Source of the DNA: Lepus europaeus
Taxonomy: Eukaryota; Chordata; Mammalia; Lagomorpha; Leporidae
DNA: 64,000 nt
Assembly: GCF_033115175.1 (NCBI RefSeq)
Contig: NC_084833.1
Coordinates: 51,670,716 to 51,734,715, forward strand
Direction of reading: 5' to 3'
Shown: positions 47,251 to 58,636 of the stretch, one piece after another
How positions within the stretch are numbered: position 1 is the stretch's first letter
Layout: each line of letters opens with the position of its first letter
Translations under genes and position numbers: made by a program
The notes under the pieces: generated by a model
What the model was told of the DNA's origin: nothing
What the model saw: the letters and a program-made list of their open reading frames with translations, nothing else
Database searches by the model: none

Positions 47251-48059
47251 TCAAAGAGCTTTGAAATGAAGGAGACTCAAAGTCACACAAAAAAACTATA
47301 GAGGCATCTATTTGCACAAGAAATCTTTTCAAATAAAGATCTAAAGATATTACCATGTGACACCCTTGATTTACACTGTAACAAGACAGAGATGTTCCTT
47401 CCTGTATTTGGAAAGACTGCCTCATCCTAAGTACCCAGTAACTCACCATTCCCCCTGGCCGCATCCCCCTTCCTTGACCACCACCCCTTCCCTGTCTCTT
47501 TCTCACCGTGCTAACAGTGCAGGTCATCTGAACACGTCTCAAATCCACATAAACACGCAGGGCTGGAAGGGCACGGATAGCATGGACAAAATGCAACAAG
47601 TAATAGCTTCTGCGTGAGGGTGGCTGCTTCTTTTGTCTTCAAGGATTAGGTGTAATGGATCCCAGGGTTTATATTAGCCCATGAATGTAAAAAGATTAAT
47701 CACTCATGAAATGCTGCCTATTAGAGAACCACATTCACAGGGTACATCAATAAAAAGTTACAGAGAGAGAAAAATAAGGAGCTGATTACTACAAAAAATA
47801 CTTGAAAATGTCTTAAACATTTTGTTCAGTGTCTGTAACTACAGGCAGGTTTGGTAAAGGGAAGCTGTCAGGAAGTTTTTTCTGACAGATAAAACGGAGC
47901 TCAGTAACTAGAGAACCCACAGAGGGGCTTAAAGAGAAAGAGTGAGCCACGCTGTCTAGACTAAGTCCTAGACAGCTGTTGGGCAACATAGCACCTACAG
48001 TCAACAGTGCTGTGCTGTGTGCTTTCAATTTTGTTAAGGGAGTAGGTCACATGTTGAAT
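47251..48059. other. No recognised feature
   Basis: A C-rich patch (47445-47500) gives open frames on both strands with no family resemblance. Confidence 0.5.
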
Positions 48060-48235
48060 ATTCTTTGGAAAAGGGTGAGGAGAAAATCCAAAGAAATGTG
48101 AGGAGGTTGTAAGTATCTGTTACCTTGGATGTGGTGATGTGCTCATGGGTGCATGCATATGCCCAGACTCATCACATTGTACACATTAAATATACACACA
48201 TTTCTGCACATCAATTATATACCTCCATAGATTTT
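48060..48235 (+). repeat. Old L1 3' UTR-like remnant
   Basis: catcacattgtacacattaa near 48171, followed by atacacaca, resembles the 3' end of old mammalian L1. Confidence 0.45.
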
Positions 48236-48856
48236 TTAAAATGACACCATCCAATGTGTATTCCACACATGTAATTAGGAGAGCTGTAGTGGGTCTTCCA
48301 ACCCTAGAAGCTTTTTGGTGCTGAGTCCCTAAAGTCATTCTAATTTTTTGTAATTTTTAAATTTTTTAATTCCTTTTGAGCAAATGGAAGAAAAAAGTAT
48401 TGGTCTCAAATGGAACTCCCCATGAGGTAACAGCACATGTGAGGAAGACACTAGGTTGTCTGATCCTAGCTTCAGAGAACTTCAGACTGTGAAGAAAGGC
48501 TGAGCTTTGCAAAGCAAAAGCCTGTGCTCAGCTCTTCTCTCTCCCAATGTCATCAGCCTCCTATGCCCACATAGCCCCTAGCCTTCTCATTCTTAAATGA
48601 TTTCCTCTGCAGTCCTTGATGGTTCCGATAAACTACGGGATGAATCTTGGCAGCAATAGCTCTTCTTTGTGGGAAGGTCAAGTGTCCTTTGCAAAATGTG
48701 AAGCCCACATTTTACTTGTGTCCTTTCTCACCTGCTCCGACAGAAAACTCAAAATCACCCTGAGGACACTGCAGCTTCCCAGTATAACAATTTCCAAAAA
48801 ATCCAGGAGTATTATCCACTCCTCCCCTGTACTTTATAAACCTTTGTTCCTGCCTC
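48236..48856. other. No recognised feature
   Basis: No gene or named repeat is seen. Confidence 0.45.
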
Positions 48857-49183
48857 TTTTTTTTTTTTTTAAATTTATTTGACAGGTAGAGTTATAGATA
48901 GTAAGAAAGAGAGACAGAGAGAAAGGTCTTCCTTCCATTGGTTCACTCCCCAAATGGCCACTATGGCTGGAGCTACGCTGATCTGAAGCCAGGAGCCAGG
49001 TGCTTCTTCCTGGTCTCCCACGCGGGTGCAGGGGCCCAAGCACTTGGGCCATCCTCCACTGCCCTCCCGGGCCACAGCAGAGAGCTGGACTGGAAGAGGA
49101 GCAGCCGGGACTAGAACCCGGCACCATAAGGGATGCCAGCGCCGCAGGTGGAGAATTAACCAAATGAGCCATAGCGCTGGGCC
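48857..49183 (-). mobile_element. CSINE
   Basis: Close-to-consensus minus copy. Ends catagcgctgggccc. Confidence 0.88.
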
Positions 49184-49984
49184 CTGTTTCTATCTTTAAT
49201 TAGAACACCCATCACATTAAAGTTAAGTGTTAGAGTTGAGAGCAAGTCTTGTCTCTCAATAATTTAGTGACAAACACAGTCCTTGTATATAGTAGATAGA
49301 CAATGCAGTTTTTAAACAAATGAATACTCATTTCAAGTCTTTTCTTTTCCTGAGTTTTTTTAATTCCCATTTTCATTCAGCTATTCCTCATATGTCACAT
49401 TTTTTAACATTTCACCAAACTGATGTATAACTTCAGGGTATGTTCCAACTTGTCCCTAATATTTCTAAAATGGACCCTGGGATTACACTCTAACTGAGGT
49501 TTATCCAGGGTAGAGAATTTCCCAGAGCATGAGTAATATATAGCTCTCATCCTAGACTCCATACAGTTACTGTTTAAACTTGTACCAAATCTTACTTGAG
49601 GTAGAGTCAAACCTTGACAGTGAGTAGTAGGAAAAGTGGTGACTTGCGGCTTGAGCGGGACCTGAGCTAAGGGCACTGATCCAACTCTGGAACTGGCTGT
49701 TTAGATAGGCAGCAAGTTTTCTAAATGAGCCCCAGAGACATCAAGGGCATTCAAGAGGTTCTGATAGATGAGGACCAGGCTGCTGCAATTGTTGGAACTG
49801 GAGAAGTGAGTGGCAGCAGAAGGCTGCCATTCAATTTTGGAGCAGGCCTTCAATCATCAGATGGAAAAACCGAGATTCAAACCCCAATCCCTGGACAGAG
49901 AGCTTACCAAGGGCTTAGGCAAATTAAGCCCAAGAAGACTGGAGGTCAAAGAAGGGCCATATTTTAATGGGAAACTAGATCCAA
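49184..49984. other. No recognised feature
   Basis: No gene or named repeat is seen. Confidence 0.45.
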
Positions 49985-50160
49985 ATGGCTCTGGAGTCAT
50001 AAAAACCTTTGTTGAATTCCATCTTCTCCACTTTCCAAGTCTAATTTTCCTCAGGTGAAAATGGGAATAATAAGAATACCTACTTTAAGGCACCTCTATG
50101 AAGGCTTAGTAAATAATGCATGTAGTGTCTAATATAGTGTTAGTGCTTCAGAAATGTTAT
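49985..50160 (+). repeat. MIR fragment
   Basis: ggctctggagtcataaaaac, tcaggtgaaaatgggaataa and ggcttagtaaataatgca follow MIR order. Confidence 0.65.
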
Positions 50161-50205
50161 TGCAGATTAAAATGCATAAATGGAATGTAAATTAAATGAA
50201 TTTTT

Positions 50206-50531
50206 AAAGGTTTATTTATTTATCTTAAAGGTAGAGTGACAGAGACAGAGGCAAAGCGGGGAGGGGTGGGGTGTCTTCCATTTGCTGGTTCACTTCCCAA
50301 ATGGCTGCAATGGCCGGAGCTGGGCCGATTCGAAGCCAGGAGCCAGGAGCTTCCTCCAGATCTCCCATGTGGGTGCACGGGTCCAAGTACTTGGGCCGTC
50401 TTCTAGTGCTTTCCCAGGACATAGTAGTGAGCGCTGTTGGAAGTGGAGCAGCCAAGACTCGAACCAGTGCCTACATGGGATGCCGGCACTGCAGGCTGCT
50501 GCTTTGCCTGCTACACCAAAGCGCCAGCCCC
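50206..50531 (-). mobile_element. CSINE upstream of PTH
   Basis: Minus copy ending about 550 bases before PTH exon 1. Confidence 0.85.
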
Positions 50532-51053
50532 AGTTAAATGAATGTTAGAATAACTTCACTTTTGAGCTTATAAGAGGAATTATGCCCTAAGAACATTTTC
50601 TGATTATTTTTAACACTTTCTTTAGGAAAAATACCATAGTTTTTAAAATATGATTAGAGTGACTGATATGAATTTGTTGCGAATGGTTTATAATGTTAGC
50701 ATAGCTCATATGACTGCTTATCTTAACAACTGTGCCAATAGTATGATTATAACAAATACACTTATTTTCGAATTTTACTTTAAGGTAACATGATAAGTCA
50801 CAAATCTTTGAAATCAGGCTTTTTAAAGGTATGAATTCAGATTCATCAACCTAGTCGGGATTTTTCTCTGAAGTAAAGTTCAATACTTGTTAGAAATCTT
50901 CATGTAAGCACTTTTCCTGGTCCGATACTATTTTCCTTTTCATATCCAATAATCTAAAACTTAAGAGGGGTGGGTCCTGCCCAGTGGGGGTGTGTGTGCT
51001 GCTATGATCCTACATTTGACCTTCTGAGAGCTGGGAGTGGCAGGATCTGGGAG
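50532..51053 (+). promoter_or_regulatory. PTH: PTH 5' flank
   Basis: Repeat-free. The last 110 bases (gggtgggtcctgcccagtgg at 50969, then the tgtgtgtgctgct block) resemble the proximal PTH promoter of other mammals. I do not see a good CRE. Confidence 0.5.
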
Positions 51054-51062
51054 AATAAAAAG
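51054..51062 (+). promoter_or_regulatory. PTH: PTH TATA-like box
   Basis: The sequence aataaaaag lies about 30 bases before the inferred start of exon 1 and follows a block (tgtgtgtgctgctatgatcc from 50990) that resembles the human proximal PTH promoter. I see only this one TATA-like element. The second box (tatataaaag) that I recall downstream in human has no counterpart here. Confidence 0.65.
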
Positions 51063-51084
51063 CTTTTCTCAGAGAGCCGAAGAC

Positions 51085-51207
51085 CTGTCGTGAATGTCCG
51101 GTTGGCTGCCCTGCACTGCACTCCGTCAGCATTGTCACATCGACTCGACATTCAGAGCATCCGCTGCTACTCACCTGAAAGAAGCCCTTGTCCTAAGACA
51201 TTGTTGG
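51085..51207 (+). other. PTH: PTH exon 1 (non-coding 5' UTR)
   Basis: The stretch ends in cctaagacattgttg followed by a gtgagt donor at 51208. This matches the end of mammalian PTH exon 1, which closes with taagacattg in human as I remember it. The exon carries no start codon used by PTH. Its 5' end is inferred from the TATA-like box about 30 bases upstream and is uncertain by tens of bases. Confidence 0.8.
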
Positions 51208-51800
51208 GTGAGTCCCCTGCGATTTCATCTTGTTTTTAAAGCATCTCATAAGAATTTTGATGATCAAACAATTGTGTATCGACAATTTTCTATATGTTTC
51301 TATATGTTGTTCATTCACAGTAAAATCTTTAAATGAGGTTGAATTATGTTGAAGATTAAATGCAACAATACAGAAGTTAATGCTAAAATGTTCTTAAATT
51401 ATGCATCTTTCTGATTAGATATTTTGCTTTTTCTACACTCATTTGAAATTTCAGGAAAAAATAATCAAAATCTGGCATTTTAGTAGTCTATCAAAATTTT
51501 GAAATAAAATAGGCTGACAGTAAGTTGAACATTTCTGATTTAAATAATCTTATAAATTCATTAAGCAGAATTAAAATTCAGTTTTTCCTGAAGAGTAGCC
51601 TTATGTCGATGGTATATTTAATTGCTTGTTGGGGCTTAATCTGAATACTAAAGTTGGATAAACTCAGTTTTGTTACTGAATAATTATTTCCTTTACACAA
51701 ATAACAACTTTTTCTAATTTCCTGTGCTGAAAATTGTACATGAATTTTAAGGATGTTCAACAACCACTTTTCCACTCTTTTTTGTGATATTCTTTTTCTT

Positions 51801-52127
51801 TTTTAAAGATTTATTTATTTATTTGAAAATCAGAGTTACACAGAGAGAGGAGAAGCAGAGAAAGAGAGGTCTTCCATCTGCTGGTTCACTCCCCAATTGG
51901 CTGCAACTGCCAGAGCTGCGCCAATCCAAAGCCAGCAGCTGGGAGCTTCTTCCAGGTCTGCTACATGGGTGCACGGGCCCAAGGACTTGGGCCATCTTCT
52001 ACTGCTTTCCCAGGTCATAGCAGAGAGCTGGATCGGAAGTGGAGCAGCTGGGTCTCAAACCAGCGCCCATATGGGATGCTGGCGTTTCAGGCCAGGGTGT
52101 TAACCCGCTGTGCCACAGCGCCAGTCC
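51801..52127 (-). mobile_element. CSINE in PTH intron 1 (first)
   Basis: Minus copy with flanks tgtgatatt on both sides. Absent from the matching place in the duplicate at 62-63.7 kb. Confidence 0.9.
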
Positions 52128-52164
52128 CTGTGATATTTTTCTAAGAAGCCTATCTTCACATTAA

Positions 52165-52265
52165 GAAAAAGGAAGCTGAACAGAGAGATGTCGTAGGTGA
52201 ACATGACAGAGCCAGGATTAGAAACCAGGGTTGCTGTCCTCCAGCTACCTGGCATGTTTCTAACC
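52165..52265 (-). repeat. MIR remnant in PTH intron 1
   Basis: ggaagctgaacagagagatg and agagccaggattagaaacca follow the MIR core in antisense order. The duplicate keeps it at 62905-63010. Confidence 0.55.
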
Positions 52266-52558
52266 TAAACCAAAAAGTTCTTTTACTGCCCCCGTAATAT
52301 TATATAGTGAACAGAAATGTGTCAGACTTTTACGTTTGTTACATTATTTCTAAATGATGTAGTTTCTCTTCAAAGTAGGAGTACCACACTCCTCCGTGTA
52401 TATGTTGGAAGGTAGTTCTCTGAGCTTTTAGAAGAACTTCTATAGTAACAGCATTTGCAATGATTGAAATGCAGGTTAAGGCATGACTATTTTATAGTGA
52501 AATAAAAAGTTTATTGAGCAAAAGGAGGTGCTAAAATTTTGCTAAAACATAGTTGCTA

Positions 52559-52833
52559 GGGCTGGTGTTGTGGCAAAGTGGTTAACCATGGCCAGCGACA
52601 CTGACATCCCCCACAGGTGCCATGAGTCCCAGCTGTTCCACTTCTGGTCTAGCTCCCTACTAATGTGCCTGGGTACGCAGCAGTAGATGGCCCAAGTGCA
52701 CCCATGTGGGAATCCCGAGTGAACCTCCTGGCTCCCAGCTTCAGTCTGGCCCACCCCCCATTTGGGGAGTGAAACAGTGGATGGAAGATCTCTTTCTATC
52801 TCTGGAACTCTGCCTTCCAAATAAATAAATCTT
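52559..52833 (+). mobile_element. CSINE in PTH intron 1 (second)
   Basis: Plus copy, somewhat diverged and shortened in the middle. Its tail hosts the next copy. Confidence 0.8.
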
Positions 52834-53153
52834 TTTTTTTTTTTCTACAGGCAGAGTGGACAGTGAGAGAGAGAGACAGAGAGAAAGGTCTTCCTTTTGC
52901 CGTTGGTTCACCCTCCAATGGCCGCCGCACAGCGCTGATCCAAAGGCAGGAGCCAGGTGCTTCTCCTGGTCTCCCATGGGGTGCAGGGCCCAAGCACTTG
53001 GGCCATCCTCCACTGCACTCCCGGGCCACAGCAGAGAGCTGGCCTGGAAGAGGGGCAACCAGGACAGAATCCAGCGCCCTGACCGGGACTAGAACCCGGT
53101 GTGCCGGTGCCACAAGGCGGAGGATTAGCCTATTGAGCCGCGGCGCCAGCCAT
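52834..53153 (-). mobile_element. CSINE in PTH intron 1 (third), young subfamily
   Basis: Minus copy inserted in the preceding copy's tail; ataaataaatctt repeats on each side. Confidence 0.9.
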
Positions 53154-53819
53154 AAATAAATCTTTAAAAATAGTTCCTAATAAAATAAATTAAAAAAATG
53201 CAGATAAGCATTTTATTAAGAACTGAAGCTTGAAATCCACATAATAAACATTTAATTCTATGATATTTAAGTGCTGTGACACAGTCTTTTCAATGCCAGG
53301 GGAAGTGTGTGTTAATTCAAAAAAACTCTAAATCAGAGCTTATTAATTTGGTATTTAAAGTTATCATTGTAGTGCCTGAAAAGAAGTTTACCTATGAAAA
53401 AAGGATTGGCTAAGTAAATAAACATTGTTGACAATTTACCTAATTAAGAGAATTAGCCATTTTCAAGCAAATTATAACCATTTAGGAATAACCAACATAA
53501 AATGTAAGAGGAAATTCTCAAAACTAAAATCTTTCATCCTCTCATTGCTGAAAATTCACATATTAAAATGTGCAAAAAAAAATCTTAAAAATATACATAA
53601 GAAAGCAACCCTAATCTAAATTCTATATCAAATATTTGTATTCATACTAACATATCCATAAAATAGAGACTGATTCCAAAAGGCTCTCATGGAAACCAAC
53701 CCTGGGTCATGCTGTGTGTGTGGTACGGTTATTAAGGTAAGCTATAAATATGTTCTTATATAGTTTGAAATATGAAAAACATATTAAAATGTCTCCATTT
53801 TGCTTTCCTTTTAGAGAAG

Positions 53820-54285
53820 ATGATGTCTGCTCAAGACATGGCTAAAGTAATGATTGTCATGTTTGCAATTTGTTTTCTTGCCAAATTGGATGGGAAACCT
53901 GTTCAGTAAGTACTGTGGCCCATTCTGCATGGTGAGGGCATGGGAACTGCATTGTTAAGGCTGGCTTTATGATATGGAAGTGGAGTGCTCATGGGATAAC
54001 CCTCTCTTCTCTTTCTCTCCCAGGAAGAGAGCTGTGAGTGAAATACAGTTCATGCACAGCCTGGGCAAACATCTCACAGCGATGGAGAGGGTAGAATGGC
54101 TGCGGAAGAAGATGCAGGAGGTGCACAATTTTATTGGCCTCAGAATTCCTCTAGCTCTCAGAGAAGGGAGTTTCCAGAAGCCTCGAAAAAAGGAAGACAA
54201 TGTCCCAGTTGAGAGTCATCACAAAAGTCTTGGCGAAGCAGACAAAGCTGACGTGGATGTGTTAGTGAAAGCTAAATCCCAGTGA
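53820..54285 (+). CDS. PTH: Parathyroid hormone precursor (preproPTH), exons 2-3
   Basis: PTH is the secreted peptide of parathyroid chief cells that raises blood calcium through the class B receptor PTH1R in bone and kidney. The coding parts are 53820-53905 and 54024-54285, separated by a 118-base intron with gtaagt donor and cccag acceptor, giving 115 residues as in human. I chose the first of two adjacent ATGs because it gives the family's 31-residue prepro region. Residues 1-25 hold a hydrophobic signal core ([12 protein letters not shown]). The short pro segment ends in KR, and the mature hormone begins [15 protein letters not shown]. The 84-residue mature chain keeps the receptor-binding helix (RVEWLRKK, then VHNF at 31-34), the basic RKKE segment and the end KAKSQ. 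Exon 2 ends in phase 2, so the Gln before KR spans the junction. Mature residues 36-49 are the most unlike human. The frame is open and splice sites are canonical, so the gene looks functional. Confidence 0.98.
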
Positions 54286-54590
54286 CACAGATGTGATCGG
54301 AGCTCTGCTCTAGCAGTGCCAGGGCAGCAATGCTGGGCAACAATACTACTTGCTGCTAACTTTTCCAACCACTGTTAAGATTACCAAGTGCAAGGATTTC
54401 TAATGATACCAAGCTTGATGTGTAACCAGTGCCATCCGTGACAGTTGCTATTTTAACTGTTTCTTTTGATTCTGCATTTATTCATTTGAGAGCTCCTTTA
54501 ATTAATCTAGTTCTATTGTTTATTCTTTTTAAAGTATGTTATTGCATAACTTATAAAAGAATAAAATCACATATTTAATTTCTCTTATTA
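54286..54590 (+). terminator. PTH: PTH 3' UTR and polyadenylation signal
   Basis: After the TGA the 3' UTR becomes AU-rich, including ctattgtttattctttttaa near 54511, the part of the PTH mRNA known in other mammals to bind stability factors (AUF1, KSRP). A canonical aataaa lies at 54560-54565, with a second at 54599-54604. The transcript probably ends near 54585. Confidence 0.85.
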
Positions 54591-54605
54591 CAATGCAAAA
54601 TAAAA

Positions 54606-55000
54606 ATTTAATGACTATAATTCTAAATGTATGAAATTATTTCTCACTTGTTACAAGTATGTCTTTTCGTTATGACTGACATCCTTTAGTTTAAGTTGAT
54701 CACGACAAGCTAGAACGATGCAAAATGCTTTTTCAAAATATGTGTCTCACAGTTTGAAATTCTGATATCATTCTTTTAATATTATCAAAGTAACAGGTCC
54801 ACTAGTTAGATATTATTGACCTTTTAATTTCTGAAAAGGAAGTGGTTTGAATTTGAATGCACAAGCATTTGTCTCTCCATAAATCCACTGTATTCTATTT
54901 GGTTCGGTACAGCAGGCCCACATACATTTATCTTAAAAATGTAATCAGTATTCCTGATGACTGATTTCTTACTTCTACTTATCTTAAAAAATTAATTAAT
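54606..55000. other. PTH downstream flank
   Basis: AT-rich sequence with no recognised feature. Confidence 0.5.
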
Positions 55001-55279
55001 TTGTGGCACCGGTACTCCAGGTTCTAGTCCTGGTTGGGGCGCCGGTTTTGTCCCGGTTGCTCCTCTTCCAGTCTAGCTCTCTGCTGTGGCCCGGGAAGGC
55101 AGTAGAGGATGGCCCAGGTGCTTGGGCCCTGCACTTGCATGGGAGACCAGGAGGAAGCATCTGGCTCCTGGCTTTGGATTGGCGCAGCGCGCCGGCCTTA
55201 GAGGTCATTTGAGGCATGAACCAATGGAAGAAAGACCTTTCTCTCTGTCTCTCTCTCACTGTCTAACTCTGCCTGTCAA
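55001..55279 (+). mobile_element. CSINE, 5'-truncated, young subfamily
   Basis: Starts inside the head at tgtggcaccggtactcc. Flanks share aaaattaattta-type sequence. Confidence 0.82.
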
Positions 55280-55284
55280 AAAAA

Positions 55285-55630
55285 ATTAATTTATGTTCAT
55301 TTGATTTGAAAGGCAGAGACACACAGAAGGAGAGAGAGAGAGAGAAAAAGAGAAACAGAAAGAGGGAGAGATCTCCCATCTGCTGATTTGCTCCCCAGAT
55401 GCCCACAATAGGCAGGACTGGGCCAGGCCAAAGCCAGGAACCGAGAACTCCATCCAGGTCTCCCACATGAGTGGCAGATACCCAAGTACTTGAGCTATCA
55501 TCTGCTGCCACTAGAGTGCATATTAGTAGAAATCTGGATCAAAAGCAGAAGAGCTAGGACTTGAGCCAGAAACTCTGATATAGGATGGCAGCATCCCAAG
55601 CAAAGATTCAACTACGATGCCAAATACCCA
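55285..55630 (-). mobile_element. CSINE, old
   Basis: Diverged minus copy with a gaga-rich segment (55330-55370). Confidence 0.7.
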
Positions 55631-55639
55631 TGCCTAAAG

Positions 55640-55962
55640 AAACTTTTTAAAATATATTTATTTTTTTTTTCAAAGAGTTGCAGGGAGAAAGAGATTTTCA
55701 TCCGTTGGTTCACTTCCCAGACAGAGTGTTGACTACTGCAATGACTAGCACTGGGGCAGGACAAAGTCAGGAGTTAGGAGCTCCATCCAGGTCTCCCACA
55801 TGGATGCAGGGGCCCAAACACTCAGACCTTCCCCCGCTGCTTTCTCAGACACATAAGTAGGGAGCTGGATCAGAAGTGGAGAAGTCGGGACTTGAACTGG
55901 CACATTTATGGGATGCTAGCATTACCGGAGGAGGCTTTACTTACTATGCCAAAACACTTATT
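55640..55962 (-). mobile_element. CSINE, old
   Basis: Diverged minus copy; its right end meets a C run at 55964. Confidence 0.7.
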
Positions 55963-55977
55963 CCCCCCCCCCCATTT

Positions 55978-56325
55978 TTTAAAAATTTTTTATTTATTTA
56001 TTTATTTAGACAGGCAGAGTGGATAGTGAGAGAGAGAGACACAGAGAAAGGTCTTCCTTTTTGCCGATGGTTCACCCTCCAATGGCCGCTGCGGCCGGCG
56101 CATCGCGCTGATCCGAAGCCAGGAGCCAGGTGCTTCTCCTGGTCTCCCATGCGGGTGCAGGGCCCAAGCACTTGGGCCATCCTCCACTGCACTCCCGGGC
56201 CATAGCAGAGAGCTGGCCTGGAAGAGGGGCAACCGGGATAGAATCCGGCGCCCCAACCGGGACTAGAACCCGGTGTGCCGGCGCCGCAAGGCGGAGGATT
56301 AGCCTGTTAAGCCACGGTGCCAGCC
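55978..56325 (-). mobile_element. CSINE, young subfamily
   Basis: Near-consensus minus copy between two C runs (55964-55973 and 56325-56334), which look like its target duplication. Confidence 0.9.
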
Positions 56326-56334
56326 CCCCCCCCC

Positions 56335-56580
56335 TTTTTAAAAAAGATTTATTTATTTGTTTGAAAGGCAGAGTTACAGAGAAGCAGAGGCAAAGAGAGA
56401 GAGAAAGAGAGAGAGAGAAAGAGAGAGAGAGATCTCCATTGATTCAGCCCCCAAATTTCCAGAATGGCTGGGGCTGGGCCAGGCCAAAACCAGGGGCCAG
56501 GAACTCCATCTAGGTCTTCTACAAGGGTGACAGGTGCCCAAGTACTTGAGCCTCACCACTGCCTCCCAAGATCCACAATA
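56335..56580 (-). mobile_element. CSINE, head missing
   Basis: Minus copy with a long gaga run (56392-56431), ending at cctcccaagatccaca. Confidence 0.7.
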
Positions 56581-57183
56581 AATTTTTATTTAAGTAAATT
56601 AATATAAATTTAAATAGCCACAAAAGCCAAGTGAGTAATATAATGAACAGTATAGATCAGGACTACTTACCTGAATCAGGTTTTAGTGTTAATGAGTGGG
56701 AAGGGAACAGAAGAGATTTTCAGGCAGCGGGTACAGAAAGTGCAGAGGCCATGAGTTAGTAGGGCACATGGCTCCAATTCTGATTTCAAAGATGAGTAAG
56801 ATCATCTCCCTGGCCTCAAAGAGTTCCTGTTCTAATGAGAAAAAAAGGGAAGTCAGCAAGTAATTACAACGGCAAAGCCCTGTGAGATGTTCAGCTGTGT
56901 GTGTGAGAATCAGTCTAATGGAAGGAGGGCTTGAGATGAGACTTTAAGGGCAAGTGACCTTTGCAAAATTTACAATAGAAGAATATCAGCAACTTTCTGG
57001 CATCCTGGTGCAATCAGTCAGGCTTTGGGTTAAGTGCGAACATCTAATTTAAGTGCAACATGTAATTTAAGCAGGAGGGATGCATTCCAGAAGCACTGAG
57101 AACGCTGAAAACAACAGACTCTAGGTCACACTTGAGGAAAGGTTCTCAAGCCACCTAGGGATCTGTTCTCTCTTCCAATATGA
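56581..57183. other. No gene; possible old repeat
   Basis: 56800-56960 (cctcaaagagttcctgttct, gagatgagactttaaggg) looks like an ancient mammalian repeat that I cannot name. Confidence 0.35.
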
Positions 57184-57226
57184 GGGGGCTTCAAAAAGTT
57201 CATGGAAAATGAACTTGAAGGATAAT
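57184..57226 (+). repeat. Mariner-end fragment
   Basis: It contains cttcaaaaagttcatggaaa, the same end as the element at 18412, directly before a CSINE at 57228. No partner end is visible. Confidence 0.4.
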
Positions 57227-57227
57227 T

Positions 57228-57495
57228 TTATGGGTGGGCGTTTCATACAGTCAATAAGATGTTTGGGGCCTTCACATCCCACATCAGAGACCCAAGGTCT
57301 GAGTGATACTGGGTGATAGTACAGGTGCTTTAATACCTAATACACATGTGGAAGATCCAGATTGAGTTCCCAGAAAGCAGCTGCCACTTGACCCAACCCC
57401 CAGCTGTTGTGGGCATTTGCGGGGTGAACCAGTGGATGAAAGATCTCTCTCTCTCTCTCTCTGCTTTTAAACAATAATAATGATGATAATAATTT
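57228..57495 (+). mobile_element. CSINE, old
   Basis: Diverged plus copy with an aataatgatgataataat tail. Confidence 0.65.
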
Positions 57496-58134
57496 TAAAG
57501 CAATGAAAAGCAAGTGTACTTTGGTCTTTCCTTCTACCTTGAGACTGCCCTGAACAGGAAACAGCTGCTCCAGAATCACACTACTCCAGCTGCCACCCAC
57601 CCAGCAAACACGGATTCCAGTACTCTGCCCCTTGCCATTCCATCAGAGCCTTGTCACTGGACCCTTTGCTGACACTAGCACAGCAAAATCAGACCTCTTC
57701 CCAGCAGTGCTTGCCAACAGCAAGGGAGCAGGGGCAAAATCACCTTTCTGCCATCTAATCTCACAGGACTGAAGATGATTGGCTGAACTAAGCTCTTCAG
57801 CACCTGAGCTGCGGGTGTGTCTGGGAAATGTCCTTTTTAGCTTTCCAGACTGTATAATCCAGGAATGCCCACTAGAGGGTGGCGTAGACAATGCCTCCAT
57901 CTCCCTGGTAGCAAAAAAAAAAAAAAAAAAAACAGAAGGAATATTCTTGATATCCGTTTGTGGAACTGAGAATTTCTTTGGGACATTTGTCCACAAGTGA
58001 CAACCTAAGACTTGAAAAAGTTTCGTAAGATGCTTGTCGAAAAACATAGTTTATACTTGCTCCAGCAGAGCTATGGATTCTCATATTCCTATTTCCACCT
58101 CTAACTGAGATTTATGTGTCTTTGGATAAAGTGT
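57496..58134. other. No recognised feature
   Basis: A 20-base A run lies at 57912-57931. No gene is seen. Confidence 0.45.
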
Positions 58135-58460
58135 TGGGGCCAGCAGTGTGGCACAGTGGGTTAAGTTGCAGCCTGAGACCTGGCCTCCCATATGAGCACC
58201 AGTTAGTCCTGACTGCTTCACTTCTGACCCAGCTCCCTCTAAAGCACCTGGGAAATCAGCAGAGGATGGCCCAAGTAAGTAAGACCCTGCGACCCATCTG
58301 GGAGGTTTGGATGACATTCCAAGCTCCTGGATTTGGCCTGGCCTAGACTTTTGGCCATTGTGGCCATCTGGGGAGTGAACCAGCAGATGCAAGATGTTTC
58401 TCTATCTCTCCCTTTCTCTCTGTACTCTTTCAAGTAAATAAAAAAAATCTTTAAAAAAAA
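58135..58460 (+). mobile_element. CSINE
   Basis: Plus copy with flanks aagtgttg. Confidence 0.82.
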
Positions 58461-58636
58461 GTGTTGCCATTCTAATCAAATGGTGTTCAATGTTTTGTAT
58501 ATCTCTGATCACTAGTGAGATTGAACTTCTCTCTACACGTTGGCCATTCAGGCTTCTCTATCTGTGGACTGCTTATTCCTATCACTTCTCAATCTTTCTG
58601 TCAGTTTTCTGGCCCTGTTGGTTTTGAGTTCTCTCT

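Larger units (their letters stand above)
51208..53814 (+). other. PTH: PTH intron 1
   Basis: The intron runs from the gtgagt donor at 51208 to a pyrimidine-rich ttccttttag acceptor ending at 53814. It contains three CSINEs (51801-52127 minus, 52559-52833 plus, 52834-53153 minus) and a MIR remnant near 52165-52265. Parts between 51312 and 52558 reappear at 62103-63655. The last 660 bases (53154-53814) are AT-rich with no recognised repeat. Confidence 0.9.

Noticed and set aside
47445-47510. C-rich patch as a CpG island promoter
   Set aside because: It has few CpG dinucleotides and no gene follows on either strand.
52165-52265. Explaining the PTH intron duplication by two independent MIR insertions
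   Set aside because: MIR covers only about 100 bases; adjacent non-MIR blocks on both sides also align in order.
53823-53825. The second ATG as the PTH start
   Set aside because: The first ATG gives the family length of 115 residues and aligns with the human start.
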